64,000 bases of DNA from Sphagnum compactum (taxonomy: Eukaryota; Bryophyta; Sphagnopsida; Sphagnales): contig OZ234493.1 in NCBI GenBank assembly GCA_965153455.1, forward strand, positions 28,882,213 to 28,946,212, given 5' to 3'. Below the pieces are notes generated by a model, which saw only the letters and a list, made by a program, of their open reading frames with translations, did not search any database and was not told the origin of the DNA. This document shows positions 1 to 12,900 of this stretch, piece after piece. Each line of letters begins with the position of its first letter. The first letter of the stretch is position 1. The position numbers and the translations under genes are program-made.

Positions 1-99
1 TGAGAAAGAAGTGACATGATGTCACAAAATTATGGGCATACATGAAAGACAGCTGCACAGGTGAAGATGGGTTAATGATTTCAGCAGCTGTTGACATAC

Positions 100-1551
100 C
101 TCAAAAAGTTTGATGGATGTATCAGCACTACCAGTGGCCACAAGGCGCCCGTCTGGGCTGAACCGTGCACAGCGGGCAATGTTCTGCAGAACATCATCAT
201 CCCCCAGGCCCTACCTTTAGTGCAGTGTTCAGAAGAGTGAAAGAAGAACAAACAAAACTAGGATGAGAATACTCAGGGAATACTCTGAAAGCGTAATAGT
301 CAGGACATATCTCATACTGGACTTGTTCCTTTTGTGCAAAGAAGGATAAAGGCTAGAGCTTTTAATAGACTCATTGAAATGTGCATGACTCTTTCTATAT
401 TCCACAAAACTCAAAATGCAAAATCCTTAGTACAAAAACCCACAGGTGAAATGATCATATGGAAGGGAATGTAGTTTTACCTTGTGCTCTGAAACATGCC
501 GAGAGTCATGCTTTGCAAAGCTCTTTGGAGTCCCTTGGTTGCCTGCACTGAGCTGCCCCAATATTCGATAAGACCATCAACTTTTCCACTACAAAACCGC
601 AGTATTGCAATGGAATTCTTGACCTTGGGTATAGTCTAAGAACATGAAAAAAAACTGCAGAAAAGAATAGAAGATGGTGCTGAGCAGTTTTCCACATCAG
701 GCCAAGTTCTCACCTAAAATCCAACAATGTTTTCGGAATAATAGGTACAGGTCCATAGCCAGCTAAAGTTGTTCCACCACCACCACCTCCACCCTTGTCT
801 AGAGAAGCAAGGGGCACTGCCATTTTTGCTGATTCATCCCTCTCTCCAGACAAACCCTGCACAAAAAAGCTGCCACTTGATTTTTCCTACTCAACAACAA
901 CACAATCCACTGTTGTTGTTTCAAAACCAATTTTATTGATATAAACAGCTGTGATGGTCCCCAAGCAAATGTAGAATAGCAAGAAATGTCATACCTTACG
1001 AACAAGGTCCAAGAGCTTATTGGGGGGCACTTCAGTATGCAAAGGTGTCATTGTTGCATTTGACACTGCTATGGCTGCCTGCAGCATTAAAACATCCACC
1101 CCATTTCAATACACACCAAGCATCTCTTCCAACTTCTTCTCCAAAACACATTCAGGATCTTGCTAAACTAGAACCAAAAATAAGAGAAATAAGAAAAAAT
1201 AAAATTAAAAATTAAAAAAAACTCTCCTAAACCCTAAACACTCCACTTCATTCCAAAACACGTAACAGTAGAGCACGGGGAAACAAAAACAGCAGCAGCA
1301 ACAGGACACCACTAGTAAAAACAAAAAACATAGCAAAAGAGACAGACATATTCAACAAAAGAGCGTGTGTGTAGCAACAACACGTGAGAGAAAGAGAGAA
1401 AAAAGGAAACGAAACAAACAAACAGGAGACGAGGAGTTGTTACTTGATTGAGATTATTTTCCCGCAAGTGCCCAACGATGAGCGCCATAACATGTCGTTG
1501 CAACGCACCCTCCTGCTGCTGCTGTTCCCCGCCTCCCCCTACCATTCCCAT
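100..1551 (-). CDS. CSTF50: Cleavage stimulation factor subunit 50 (CstF-50/CSTF1), 5' half, continues past window start
   Basis: WD40 subunit of the nuclear CstF complex that acts in mRNA 3'-end cleavage and polyadenylation. Five exons fit with intact phases: 1444-1551, 995-1078, 714-856, 481-547 and 100-183, giving 162 residues before the edge. The start MGMVGGGG is the first ATG in frame. Residues 22-64 form the N-terminal dimerisation region (ALIVGHLRENNLNQ, then TPLHTEVPPNKLLDLV), which matches plant CstF-50. The end of exon 4 (KHDSRHVSEHK) and exon 5 (RCARFSPDGRLVATGSADTS) are the first WD40 blade. A Gly run near residue 87 comes from a short GGT/GGA repeat. The donor at 99 shows that more exons lie to the left. 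Identity rests on remembered family sequence; the exon joins are seen directly. Confidence 0.92.
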
Positions 1552-1652
1552 CGTCCCCCCCCCCCCACCGTGCCTTGGTCTCTTGTTCTCTTCTCTTCTC
1601 TTCTTCTCGTCCCTTCGAAGGAACAAAGAGAAGAAGAAGAAACGAATAAGAA

Positions 1653-1670
1653 GGGTTAGGGTTAGGGTTT
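1653..1670 (-). promoter_or_regulatory. Telo-box array (three AAACCCTAA-type units) upstream of CSTF50
   Basis: On the minus strand this reads as AAACCCTAACCCTAACCC, about 100 bp upstream of the CSTF50 start codon. Telo-boxes are common near transcription starts of housekeeping genes in plants. GA-rich and TC-rich tracts on either side look like a 5' UTR and core promoter. Confidence 0.55.
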
Positions 1671-1699
1671 GTCCGATTGAAGAAGGAATCGAAGAAGAA

Positions 1700-3205
1700 G
1701 AAGAAGAATTAGGTCATTACGCTTCTTAATTGGGCGGTTACCTGAGTTTGTTTTATAAGCCTCTGGTGCCGGTTATTCAAACTCTGGAAATCTTGTTGTT
1801 CCAGTTTCAAGAAAATTCAGAATCAAAGAACCTTCAATTCCAGTTTTTTTTGGGTCGGAAAGCCTCAAAGAGAACCCTGTGCTTTTCACGAAATAATTGG
1901 CAAAGAACTAGCAGAAGGTTACATGAAGGTTATTAGATCTTTTTGAGAACTGCAATTCCATATCAGAATCACTCCACAACCATGCTATCATGGATGATTA
2001 AAACATATAAATTCATTTTTCATGCATTTTTCATTCAAATCAAGTCACACAAGATCCACTTCTCATCCATTGTAGACTGCAATCAAGTTCACAGTTTACA
2101 CCGGTGTTCTGATTGTATCTGGTTTAGGACTTAAAAGTCTATGTAAGTGTAAATGCCATAATGAAATTTATTTGCACACCATGTAAACGTATAAGGTCCA
2201 TTTATACCCATGTCAGTGCAATTGTATATCACAGACAAATACACTTATGCAACTTTCTGCAGCTTTGTAAAAACACACCACTTCTGGTCTTCATTTTATG
2301 AGCAGTCCTTTTTCATGAGCCAGCCAGCCCAAGAATTGGGCACAAGAATAGTGACATCTAGGTGACCACATCACTCTTGGGTCCTCAGTGTGTAACTAAC
2401 ACCAATGGGCCCAAGCCAATGACACTCTGATCAGAGTCATGAAACCCTAGTAACACATTGTCAAGTAAATATGAACTTGTGAATAACTTCAACTGTACCA
2501 ACATTGCACACATATCATAAACATTCAGATGTTTGTCCAATAGATGTTTGTATCCTTTTACAACACCAGATCAATTTTGGGAACAATGTCAACACTAGTC
2601 CTTCAGAAAACATCTTGCAGCTGAGCATTGAATTTTGATACAATGCCCTTTCCACTACAGAACAAACAGAAGCAAAGAGAAAGCTCATGAATTGGCCCTT
2701 GATGCAAAACAATGGAAATCCTTTTTTTCTTACCTTTTTGTTCACATTGATACCTTGTCCAACTCCCTCTTTGAGCTTAGAACAAAAAATAAGCACCTCA
2801 GTCAAACGAATCAATAGCATAAGGCATTGCATTTTCATTTTCCCTCTCTAAAAGAGGTGAGAGGTACTTGCATGTAGTTGTGTACAAGCCATCATCCAAT
2901 TCAGGTAAGACTTGCACAGCTCATTGCAAAAAAGTACCTTCATATGAGAATCTCTATATGACTGAATGGTCAAAAGTCATCACTGGCTGCCAGTGGAAAA
3001 CATGAACGTACAAGGTATTACACTTGATCTTCAGATCTCCAAGTTGTGTTTCAAGCCCCTGCTCCGTCCATTTGCTTAGGTAACTCATGGATACTGCTGA
3101 CAGTAATGGAATCCTTACCACTAGATCAGCCCAAAACTGAGAATGCAATAATTACAGAGAAATTTGGGATTCCTATACGCCAGGTAGTGTTGGCAACCTG
3201 TATGT
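1700..3205. other. Intergenic spacer between JMJ 3' end and CSTF50 5' end
   Basis: No coding region was recognised. Short open frames here have no family motif and no splice support. It should hold the JMJ gene's 3' UTR and the distal CSTF50 promoter. Confidence 0.5.
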
Positions 3206-6200
3206 TCAATTTTGTTTCTTTTTTGATTTCCTTCCAAAACCCTGCTTGACAGGTGGGTCAGCAGCTTGTTGAAGAGATTCATCAGATACACCCTTGCCTG
3301 TATTGCCAGCATCATCAGTTGCCTCTTCACTGCAAATGAGCATCAAGAATGGCATCTTAGGTCTTCCATTGAAAGCAAACTCAATTGTGAAACAACCTCT
3401 GAAAGCTCATGGATTTGCATTTCAAAAACTTCCAGGGAACTTAGCAATGAATATTTGCATTTATGATAGAACTCACTTGGGATCTTTCAATAGCTCAAGT
3501 TGCTCTATTGCTGTCTTGGCTGCATACAGCATCATCTTCTTCACCTGCATACAATTCAAATTTTACCATGAGTTTGCTATCCTATATGAAAGGTTTCATA
3601 CTTTGAGGTTTCAACTAAAACACAAGAAAGGCCTCACCTCTAGTTTATCTTCTTTTGCTCGATGATCCATAGGAAGCAGACGGAATTCCTCTGTCAGCTT
3701 AAGGCATTCTTGTACATTTTCAGGAGACACAAAATCGAGAGCAACCTTAATGCATGACTGCATCATCCACCACACACATAATGGTAAGAGAGGGAGAAGG
3801 CCACTTCATTGTAATTCAAATGTACCTCCCTGAACATTTCTCGCAGTTTTAAACTATACAGAATGGTTTAATACAGCTTATAATACAGTTTAAATCTGTA
3901 CAAGTATGTTCAAAGGTAAACTTGATCAATTTTGACCTCCTGAAACTTGTTTAGGTTCCAAAATGTAAGTAATGGCTTTCCAATTGTGAGGATAAGAACT
4001 TTAGGGGTAGTCTTGTCGTCTTGTCCATTAGGATGCATAAGGTATCATGGACAATCTGACAATATAAGCACCTCGACAACACTCTCACCTTCAAGTTGCG
4101 AACTTGATGAGGACAACCAGCAGGAATGAAGACTGCTTCACCATAATCCTGCTCAAAAGTCCATGCTTCAATTCCTGCAAACAATATTGCAAGTCAGAAT
4201 CCATCAAATAGTACGACAGAAAAGGTCGCCTTAGCAAGGCACCAGCAAATACTACGGTCGTGAGAAAACCATTTCCACTACTGAAATTTGAGAGCCAACA
4301 TGCTGGGGGATCTGTGTAAATCACCTAACAGTAAAGATGTCGAAGAGACTCAGCACATTCTGTGTATGATACCAACTTTGGATTCAACACTAATTTCAGC
4401 TAGTTTGGAAAATTGAGACTGCTCTAACCATGCTGTTGGGCAGAACAGAGCCACTATCTCCCTTTCAAGAATTCCAAACCAAATTCCTGTTCTCTCAAAA
4501 TCAGAGTAGATTGAGGCAACATGAAGATGAATTCAGACAATAATATTGACTTACCAAATTCCTCCTTTAACTTTCTCTTGTGCTCTTCATCCAAGAAAAA
4601 GGTTTGATCATGAATAGGGTGTGTAATCTGCCAATGGATTCCCAAGGGAAGTGAAATCAGGACTGCCATGAAGGCCCAAGTCAAATGAGTCTCAAAGAGG
4701 GATGAACTTTCAATCATGGTTAAAGGAAGCTTAGTGTACAGTGTAACAGAAGACTTAGAAGGGATCTTACAGATGGTACAGGCTTGCCATCTAAGTGCAG
4801 AAACTCCTTCCAGTGAATTCTCAAGTACTCCTTCAACTTTGGCACATCTTGTCGTCGAAATATGTCCCACAATGCCCCTCCATATTGGGCTCTGTCCTGA
4901 CCATTTGACAGTGACTCAGTTGCTGCACTCACTCCATTTCCCACTCCTTTGTTAGTCTCAGTGTGTAGGCATTCAATTCCAACTTCCATCGATGACTTCC
5001 CATTGTCAGGCTGTGCACTGGCACCATCCCTGGACCCTGTAAATAAGAGGGTTATCTTACCATTTGCAGGTAGTCCACTGTCCCCATTTGATTCCAATTT
5101 GCTGGATAAAACAGCATCTTGTATTTCTCTGTTGTTATCAATGGGCTGTTCAGTTCCAGCTCCAACTAGTGAGCACTTTTCAGAGTCCTTTGAACAAGGA
5201 GCCACATCTGTTTTGCCCACAGCACTTAAAGAATCCCTGCAGTCTGGTGTTGAGACTGGTTCATCCTTAGCTTCCTCCATATTATGGGCCTCACTTCTCT
5301 TGCTTTTCTTGAAGTCCTGAAGAAGTTTTTTTATCCTATTTTGTTGACGATAAGGATACTTGATCTCTGCAGTGTGTGTGAGAACATTCACCTGGTACAT
5401 TCCAACCTCTATTAAATTTGGGAACTGCTGTAAAAGACATGTTTTGGCATATAAGCAGGTTTGAAAGTCTGTATAGCAGCAACAGATAGAAGGAATGGCT
5501 CCAGAGGGCTCTATGCTTTCCTGCCAAAAAAACCTTTGAAGACTTATAAGCCTTGACAGCAAGCATCTTACCGCATCAGACATGTCACAGTGCAACTTGG
5601 TCACTGAATCACCTTTGCCAAGCTCCTCCTTAAGACCATATGCAATGTATGTTTTAGGACCCAAATCAGGTTTTATGGCATCTTTTGGTAACAGAGCAGC
5701 TAAATTGAGAAGACCATCCCTAGGATCTGTGTATTCATGAAATGGTAGTGAGGCAAGAAACTCGGCTTCATGACGTGGAAGGCGCTCTTCAAAATAGTTT
5801 GAGGGTGGCCAATCCTTGAGCTTCAACATTTCAGGCCATCCTCCAGGTTGAAGACGGCCTTCCTCATAGCCAGCAAAGAACTGATGAATATTGATCTCCA
5901 CCTGCAGTATGAAGCCTTAGCATCATATGTCTGTTATTATGGCACCCTATAAATCTGATTTGTCTCAAACCAAAGATTCTCCCAGCATAGAAAGAGGATG
6001 CATTTACCTCACGCCAATCCAAGCAATCGAGAGCTTTCACACTCTTAGTCTCCTCCTTGAATTTGTTCTTTGTAGTTTCCCGTACAGCACGCCACATAAC
6101 CATGGGTTCCCAGCTGAGACCACTGCCACCTTCTAGCACGTCACGGACTATAACAGGCTCACCTTCAATCCAATGTCTCTGAAAATGCACCAGACCCTCG

Positions 6201-8323
6201 GCCTCAACACTTTGTCGGGTAGGGCAGAAAAGATGATTGTCATGGCCACCTACTCGGTGAGCAGCAAGACGTAAATGCTTGCCACTGTCTGGGTCAGATA
6301 AATCACAAATTGAGCAGTGCATTGAATCCTGTTCCTTCAGGTTGTGGCATGTCGCAGCAATGTTTTCCGCATCAGTTGTCAACTTTGCCAACCAGTCAGG
6401 CTCAAACAAAGTTTTCAACTGTAGAGTATGCAGACCACCACAACCACCTTGTGACTTTGGAGGACAAGGAATTCTGCCACCCTGACCTGCTTCCCACAAA
6501 GGTAGTGGTGCAGGAACAGCATTCACCTCCATTGTATCTGCTTCTTTAATGTCATCCTGCAGTTGCAACTTCTGTTGTGCTGATTCTGATTGGTCTCCTC
6601 CTGGTTGGTGGCCCAGACGTAGTTCACGGCTGCAAGTCAGACACAAATCATAATCACAGCCTGAGCAGTTCCTATGGTAGTCCACAATTGATGTCTTGCA
6701 ATTATCACTGCACATCCAGAAAACCACACTGGCTGCTGTTAAATCCTCACATGGCACTGTTACCAAAAACACATTGTAAGGTGAACAAACACATTATCAC
6801 TAGACCATAATCAGTGTGAAATCAAGACAAACTTTGAAAGCAGAACAAGCTAAATCACCACTCAAACACATACTGGCAGTGATGTGCCACTTACCAGTAA
6901 AGGCGCTCATCCTTAGGAATCACTGCCTGTTCCACCTTCACAGTTGATGTCCCTGCAGAGACAACATGCACATACTCAGCACACACAATAAGCCACTGAA
7001 TAATGACTACTGCCAAAAGGTGAGACAAATGGGAGAACAAGGTACGTTGTAAGCTTCGCTCCAGTTTCAGCTCCTCACGCTGCTCCTGATGAAGTTGCTT
7101 CAAGCATGGTAGCAGCTTAAGGAGCAAATGCTTCAACACTTCAAGAGTCTCCTTCCTGCTCAACTTCACAGTTTCCTGTTACCCACCATATCACTCCATT
7201 ATTATACAGTTTCATTAACAAATAAAAGCATAACACTGAACACAGCCTTCCAGGATGCTGTATGTCACTTACCCTCTTTGGTCCACAGCTCCGGAGGCAA
7301 GCCTTGCAGTTACAGTTTTCACGGCAGAAAGGGCACTCCTGTGCCACATCCTCCTCTGACAGAAGTGGGTACCTGCATTGACACAAACATCAGCATAACC
7401 TCAAACACCAGCAAATGCTCCCATACTGCCACAAGATACCCATGTACATACCAGGTTTTGATACATGCAGAGCAATAGCGCTTGCGGTCACACTTGAGGC
7501 AGTATATCACATTCTGCTTGTCACTCCTCTGACATTGATGACACATTCTGCAACTATCTTCCTTCTCCTTTGTGCTTAGCTGCAGCACCAAATCAATATA
7601 GGCACACCTCCATCAACTACTCTACCAATATCCAGTACTGCTGTTCCAAACAATAGCAGCTTTTCTACGCAATTGAAGTGTGCAAACAGCTGTGCTGTTG
7701 CTCCCCTTCTGATTAAGTAGCCAGGGCACTTCTGTAATGTAATGGCTGAGGTAAAATCCCTGCCATGGGCAAATACATCACTGAACCTGCCCCACCTTAG
7801 CTGTAGAAAAGTTGCAATAAAACACCTATACATAGAGCTTCAGAATAAAAAAGACTTGCCAAATCCAATTCAGTAAAGACTTCTTAAGACTCACCTTATT
7901 TCCACCATTTTGGAGCTTCGCATTTCCACTGTCATCGGCTGAAAATTCTTCAGGGTCAGATTCTGCAGCCCTACCAGTTGATCGTCTTTGGGACTTTCCA
8001 GACAGGGAAAGATTGTAAGACTTACTCTCCTTGTTAGCAATAACTCTCTTCCTTGCATTTGGTTTGATGTTCTCTTCAGAAATAGTAGTCTTGACCACAG
8101 GCTTCTTAGGTTTTGTGTAGGTCTGTGTTCTGTTTCTTATTTGTATGTAATGATATTCACAGAGAGAACCTTGGAATATTCTCTTGCTACAGCGCCAGTC
8201 TCTTCCATCGGACCTCCTGCACCGTTGCTCATCTGGAACCTCATCTACCACTTTCCGACGCTTTGCTGTTTTACTGCTGCCTTTCATACCACTGTTTGAT
8301 GCATCATGTGGCCGTCGCCCCAT
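3206..8323 (-). CDS. JmjC-domain histone lysine demethylase, JMJ25/KDM3-like
   Basis: Predicted Fe(II)/2-oxoglutarate-dependent nuclear demethylase, probably for H3K9 methyl marks as in the plant JMJ25/IBM1 group. Thirteen exons join in phase to 988 residues: 7895-8323, 7452-7579, 7273-7372, 7046-7175, 6895-6952, 6008-6707, 5572-5901, 4771-5391, 4555-4627, 4089-4174, 3638-3757, 3477-3544, 3206-3329. Residues 31-66 form a WRC-type Cys/His domain ([12 protein letters not shown]), preceded by a basic KRRK. Residues about 153-205 are a RING-like zinc finger, with a second Cys cluster near 280-310. The JmjC core carries HCD (His619, Asp621) and the distal His879 in CPHQV, so the iron triad is complete. 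A poorly conserved acidic/serine-rich insert (about 640-790) splits the core. The last exon adds a lysine-rich tail; if the 3476 donor is not used, translation stops after DPK at 3473. Confidence 0.93.
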
Positions 8324-8464
8324 ATCCTCAATCCTCACCTGCCATTCAAGAAGCTGATTGAATGAAGAGTTTCCAGCAAGCAATCACCTTGGTGATGCTG
8401 GCCATGTTTAGGATCTTTGATGCAAGGGCAATTAAGAGAAATTCACATCCTACCACCAGAATAA

Positions 8465-8790
8465 TGAGACAAACAAACTTTGCAGAAACAAACAACATGT
8501 GAGAATTGGATGCACATGTTTGAGAGAAGCATTTGATTCTGATGCACCTTGCAAAAAACAGAAGATGGTGGTGGTGATCAGGCTCAACAAACTTTGCAGA
8601 ATCAAACAACATGATGTGAGAATCTGATGCACATGTCTGAGAAGCATTAGATTCTCTTGATCTGATGCACCTTGCAAAAACAGAAGATGGTTGGCAGTGG
8701 TGGTGGCAAACCATGCAGGTTCAACATGTGAGAATGTGATGCACGTGTCTGAGAAGCATTTGGTTCTCTTTGATCTGATGCACCTTGTGG
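8465..8790. repeat. Three imperfect tandem copies of a 114-122 bp unit
   Basis: The marker gatgcaccttg recurs at about 8541, 8663 and 8777, each copy with aactttgcaga, aacatgtgagaa and gaagcatt blocks in the same order. It lies between the JMJ start codon and thioredoxin exon 2, where a third thioredoxin exon would be expected. Confidence 0.75.
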
Positions 8791-8873
8791 TAGGGCACTT
8801 CAAAAAATTGAATATGCAAAATCGTCTCCTTCCTCATGTCACGAAGTACAAAATCAAAGAGGTTCCAGAAAAT

Positions 8874-8901
8874 AGAAGAAGAAGAAGAAGAAGAAGAAGA
8901 A
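8874..8901. repeat. (GAA)n microsatellite
   Basis: Uninterrupted AGA/GAA run. A second run lies at 8992-9015 and a (TCT)n run at 9248-9283, all inside or next to the thioredoxin-like gene's introns. Confidence 0.9.
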
Positions 8902-9021
8902 AACACTAGGAAGGAGGAGGCTGTGGTAAAGAGGGTTTAGATCAGAGTTAGCAAGGCAATGGCTGCTTGATTGTCTGTGATCATGGATATTGAAGAAGAA
9001 GAAGAAGAAGAAGAATCTCAC

Positions 9022-9476
9022 CTGGACTTATCAACATCAACCTCGAGGAAGGTGAGAATGTCATATTTCTTGATCAGTTCTGAGAAAACTGGGGTCATAA
9101 GCCGACATGGTCCACACCAAGTTGCTGTGAAGTCTACCACAATCTGTGGACAAAAGTTTGTAATCTTCGTATGTTTGAGAACCAGGTGCAAGAACAAAAT
9201 GAGAAGAAGACAATGGTTACTACTACTGCTACTACTACTACACCTACTCTTCTTCTTCTTCTTCTTCTTCTTCTTCTTCTTCTCGCCACAAGTTTGTTTT
9301 CTTGCCAGAAGACATACTCAAAAACAGGGAGTTGTGAATTGGATTCACACAGAGAGAGACGGAGAGAGACAGAGAGAGATGCTCACAATCTTGCCACGGC
9401 TCTTGGCATCCTGGATCTTCGTCTCCCGGAGCAGCTTGCTATTCACCATATGCACATTGCCATGATCACCAGCCAT
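9022..9476 (-). pseudogene. Thioredoxin h-like gene, N-terminal two exons only
   Basis: Exon 1 (9387-9476, 30 residues from MAGDHGNVHMV) and exon 2 (9022-9143) join in phase with GT-AG signals. Exon 2 carries the redox motif WCGPC (Cys40, Cys43) and the following helix and strand (LEVDVDKS), as in cytosolic thioredoxins of the h group. Thioredoxins need a further 40-45 residues with the cis-Pro motif (AMPTF type). Exon 2 ends at a good GTGAG donor in phase 2, but I find no matching exon between 9021 and the JMJ start at 8323; that space is filled by the triplicated repeat. The gene may be truncated, or may use a divergent last exon that I cannot recognise. Confidence 0.7.
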
Positions 9477-9903
9477 GGTTGCTCCAAGACCACAACGGTG
9501 CACACCCCTCGCTCCCTGCCTCCTGTCCTCTTCCTTCCTTCGTTTTGTTTTGGTTGCTGTTACATTCCCTGAGATTAAACACAAGAAGAAGAGGAGCGCA
9601 GCAGGAGTAGGAGGAGGAGGAGGAGAAGACACACGGAAGCACAACCGTTGTGGACGCGCTATGCGCACAACAACAAAACGAGATCTAAAACCAACCGCGC
9701 AAAAACTAAAAACCTCCGATAAGATTTGTACTGTATTTGGAGGAACGCTTACCCACAGCATTGGAAGAACCCGCGCTGCATTTCCGTTTTCCGTTTTCCG
9801 AATTGCCCCGGGTCGGTTTTGTTTTGTTTTTTCTTTCCCCCGCCCCACCCCACCCCCATGCGATGCCCGGAGGGCACCCTCCAGATACCCTCCGGGTATC
9901 AAA

Positions 9904-12900
9904 ACAAATGTTTTCTAGGGAAATTTTTTAATCGTCCTTTTTATGCCATGCAATGCCCTTGGCCACGGGCATTATCAGAGTCGGGTCTACCTTGACCTTG
10001 CCTTGCTTGGGCCCGGGCCCTTATAGCAATAATGGCTATGAACTTGAGCATTTCCCTACTACACATGCACACCTTCTTCACCTTCTTCTTTGATTGAAGC
10101 CTTGTTTTATTAGCCTTTGTTAAAAATAAATAGAAAAAAAATGCGTTGACAAACTCCCAAGCTTTTCACAACAAAGCAAATTTGTGGTTAACCCATGAAT
10201 CTCCATTGCGTCATGTTCATTTAGTATATTTTACCTACCACAAATCATGAAAACCACTTATCATAACCATGATTTACACCATATTACCAAAATTATATCA
10301 TCTTCTTATGCTCTCCCTATGCTTCAACGTTCCAACAAAGAATAAAGTTTAAGGTGACACCAATGAGCTTCTTTGTAAAGATTTTTTAAAAAAAGTTTTT
10401 AAGACTATAGCATCCTAGTCTTCTACCATTTTTAAAATGTAAATAATGGAATTGCTAGTCTACATGAAAGATGAGGTCCAAGCTAGAAAAATAAATTTTC
10501 ACAATGAAGATTTGGAGCAATGTAACATTTGCATTTTTGTTTGACAAGTTTGAACATATATTCGGAGTCTAACATGAAGGTAACAACGTAACAAAATTTG
10601 AAAACTTTTGTTATATATGTGAACAACACTCATTCTCCAACCAATGTGTAACATACCTCAAACAAGTGTAAAGACAAATTCAACAAAATCAATGACAAGT
10701 ACTATGTTGAAAAGAAGAAGACCAATGTCACAAGTACATGCTCCACCTTCAAACTAAGTTTGGTATGAAAAGATTCAATTACTTGTTTGTTTGATGATGA
10801 TGATCAAAGAGTCGACACTACTTATGAAGAGACTAATGAAAGTGTTTATGAAATTCAAGAAATCCTTATATCCTCAATGATGCAAATTTCTTCATTTGGA
10901 GATGGGATTGTATTTTCAAATCTTAGTTCCAATACACTAGAAACTAGGGCATGCAAGTTATTTGGCGTCCAAGGTCAACATAATAGAAAGTTGAAAAGAA
11001 AAAAATGAAAATGAACATTATTGTTGACCTTACCAAAGAATTTTTTTTTATTGGTGTGAAAGAAGTTGAAAAACTCAAAATGGAGATGATTGAGAAAATC
11101 AATTCACAAATGTTACATGTCAATTACAACTTGCAACTATGTTTGTCAATCATGTGTTGGAAGCCAAAGAAACCAATCCTAACAATCATTAATGATCAAA
11201 TGTTCATTTAAGTTCATTACATTACTTTCGTGTTTTCGATATGGCCAAAGTTATGTTGTATAATGCCTTTGCCATGTGCGGATGTTTATTCCAATAATGC
11301 ATGTGGCCTTGGGCAGTACCTTACATGTAAAGACCTAAATTTTTTTTACCTTTGTTATTTGTGATCCATAGTCAAACAAAATTTTGTGGACAAAATTTCC
11401 ATCGTGACAGATGAATTTTACGTTTGGGAATATGTTGTCCCTTTTTCAACTTGAAAGGGTGGGCGAAAAAATGGTGTAAATCCTTGTATTTATGTATGGG
11501 AAGGGCCTATTTTAAGTAAACAATCAAACCGTCATGGACATTCACCACAAAATGGACAAAAATGAATAATTTATAAGGTCAAAAGTCTTTCAGGGTTTCA
11601 ATATCTAATTGAAAAACCAATTGACTAAAGCCTCACCATCATTCATTAAAAAAAGGTTAATTAAAATAAACTTTGATATGTACCCATGAATTCATACCCC
11701 AAAAAATTGCACCCATTTTGGTAATATTATCATATTAATAAACGTTATATAAGCTTATTGCTCAATGGTTAGGTTGATAAAATTGTGTTTAAAAATTGTG
11801 TTGATCAAGGTTTCCCTTAATTTGAAGGTTGAGCCTTTAGGGTTGTGGCCTCACGGTATAGGCCCTAAAATTAAAGGAGACCTTTGGGAGCGTGCCTTCC
11901 CCAATGTAAAAGCATGAAAGGAAATGGTGGAATATTTGCATGTGATTGACGAAAAGGTCCAACATGAGAGAATTTTCTTTGTGAGGAGGTGTTTCCAATA
12001 CAAAGATATAACCTTCAAGTGCTTTATAATGTAATACTAGGGCATGATGTAGTTGGACCAAATCGACTGGCAAGTGGCAACCCTAATTCACATACATGGA
12101 TTTGTATGTGGAACCAAGTTAGATAGTAAACATTTTAAATGTGTGAACATGATTGATATTCCTTCCTTTTCCATGGAATCCATTCAAAATGATTTTGCAA
12201 AGGATGGAAACGAAAAGCAAAACATAATGGTCCGTGGAATAAGATAAGGATGTGAGGCATCTAATCAAAATGTCATTGGAATGGCACCTACAACGAGCAA
12301 TAAGAACTCTTATGAATTTCAACATCATAAGCCTAAGCATAAACACAACCGTGTCAAAATACAACAAGATGAACAAGAGTTTCAAAGTACACCAAATGAA
12401 TACTTCCAAGAATTTTTTATACCGTGGGAAGACATGAAAATGAACTGCAATAACATGAGGCCCCATAACATTATGTTGCAAGGTGGATTGTGGCTGACGT
12501 CAAGATGGGAACAAGGTTATGTTGGAAGGTTGTTGAGATGATTACAGAGGTTTGAGGCTAGAATTTACACATTGGTGTTGGGTACTTTGTCAAAAGGAAT
12601 TTCCTAACTTTGAGAACACAGTTTGAGGCTAGAAGTGACATTCCATCATTCACCATCTTTGCGGAAAGGAATTTCCTAACTTTGCCTGTTGAAGCCCATT
12701 GTTCTCAACAGGCAAAGTTAGGAAATTCCTTTGAGTACCATTGACTGTGTATCTTGCAGCTTGCAGGTCATTCAAACAAGGGTTGCAACCAAGGTTTGTG
12801 ATTTTCTCAGACACCTGAGATTACACAGAGGTCACACCCTTTATGCAACATTTTGATAGTCTGAGCTACAGTCCTCTTCTGAGCTTTGTGGGTGGTAACT

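Noticed and set aside
1312-1729. Plus-strand frames overlapping CSTF50 exon 1
   Set aside because: Low-complexity translations opposite a well-supported exon and GA/TC-rich leader; no family motif.
8465-8790. CRISPR-like array
   Set aside because: Three long imperfect tandem copies without short conserved repeats and unique spacers; the DNA is a plant nuclear genome.
8346-8803. Minus-strand frames of over 110 residues upstream of JMJ as a third thioredoxin exon
   Set aside because: They arise from the 115-bp tandem repeat and contain no cis-Pro motif or thioredoxin C-terminal helix.
7895-9476. Thioredoxin-JMJ fusion protein
   Set aside because: Joining the phase-2 end of thioredoxin exon 2 to the nearest plausible acceptor before the JMJ start (about 8340) gives an immediate stop.
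9345-9918. Long frames around 9.4-9.9 kb on both strands
   Set aside because: They cover the thioredoxin leader and GA/TC-rich DNA; only the short exon 1 has protein homology.
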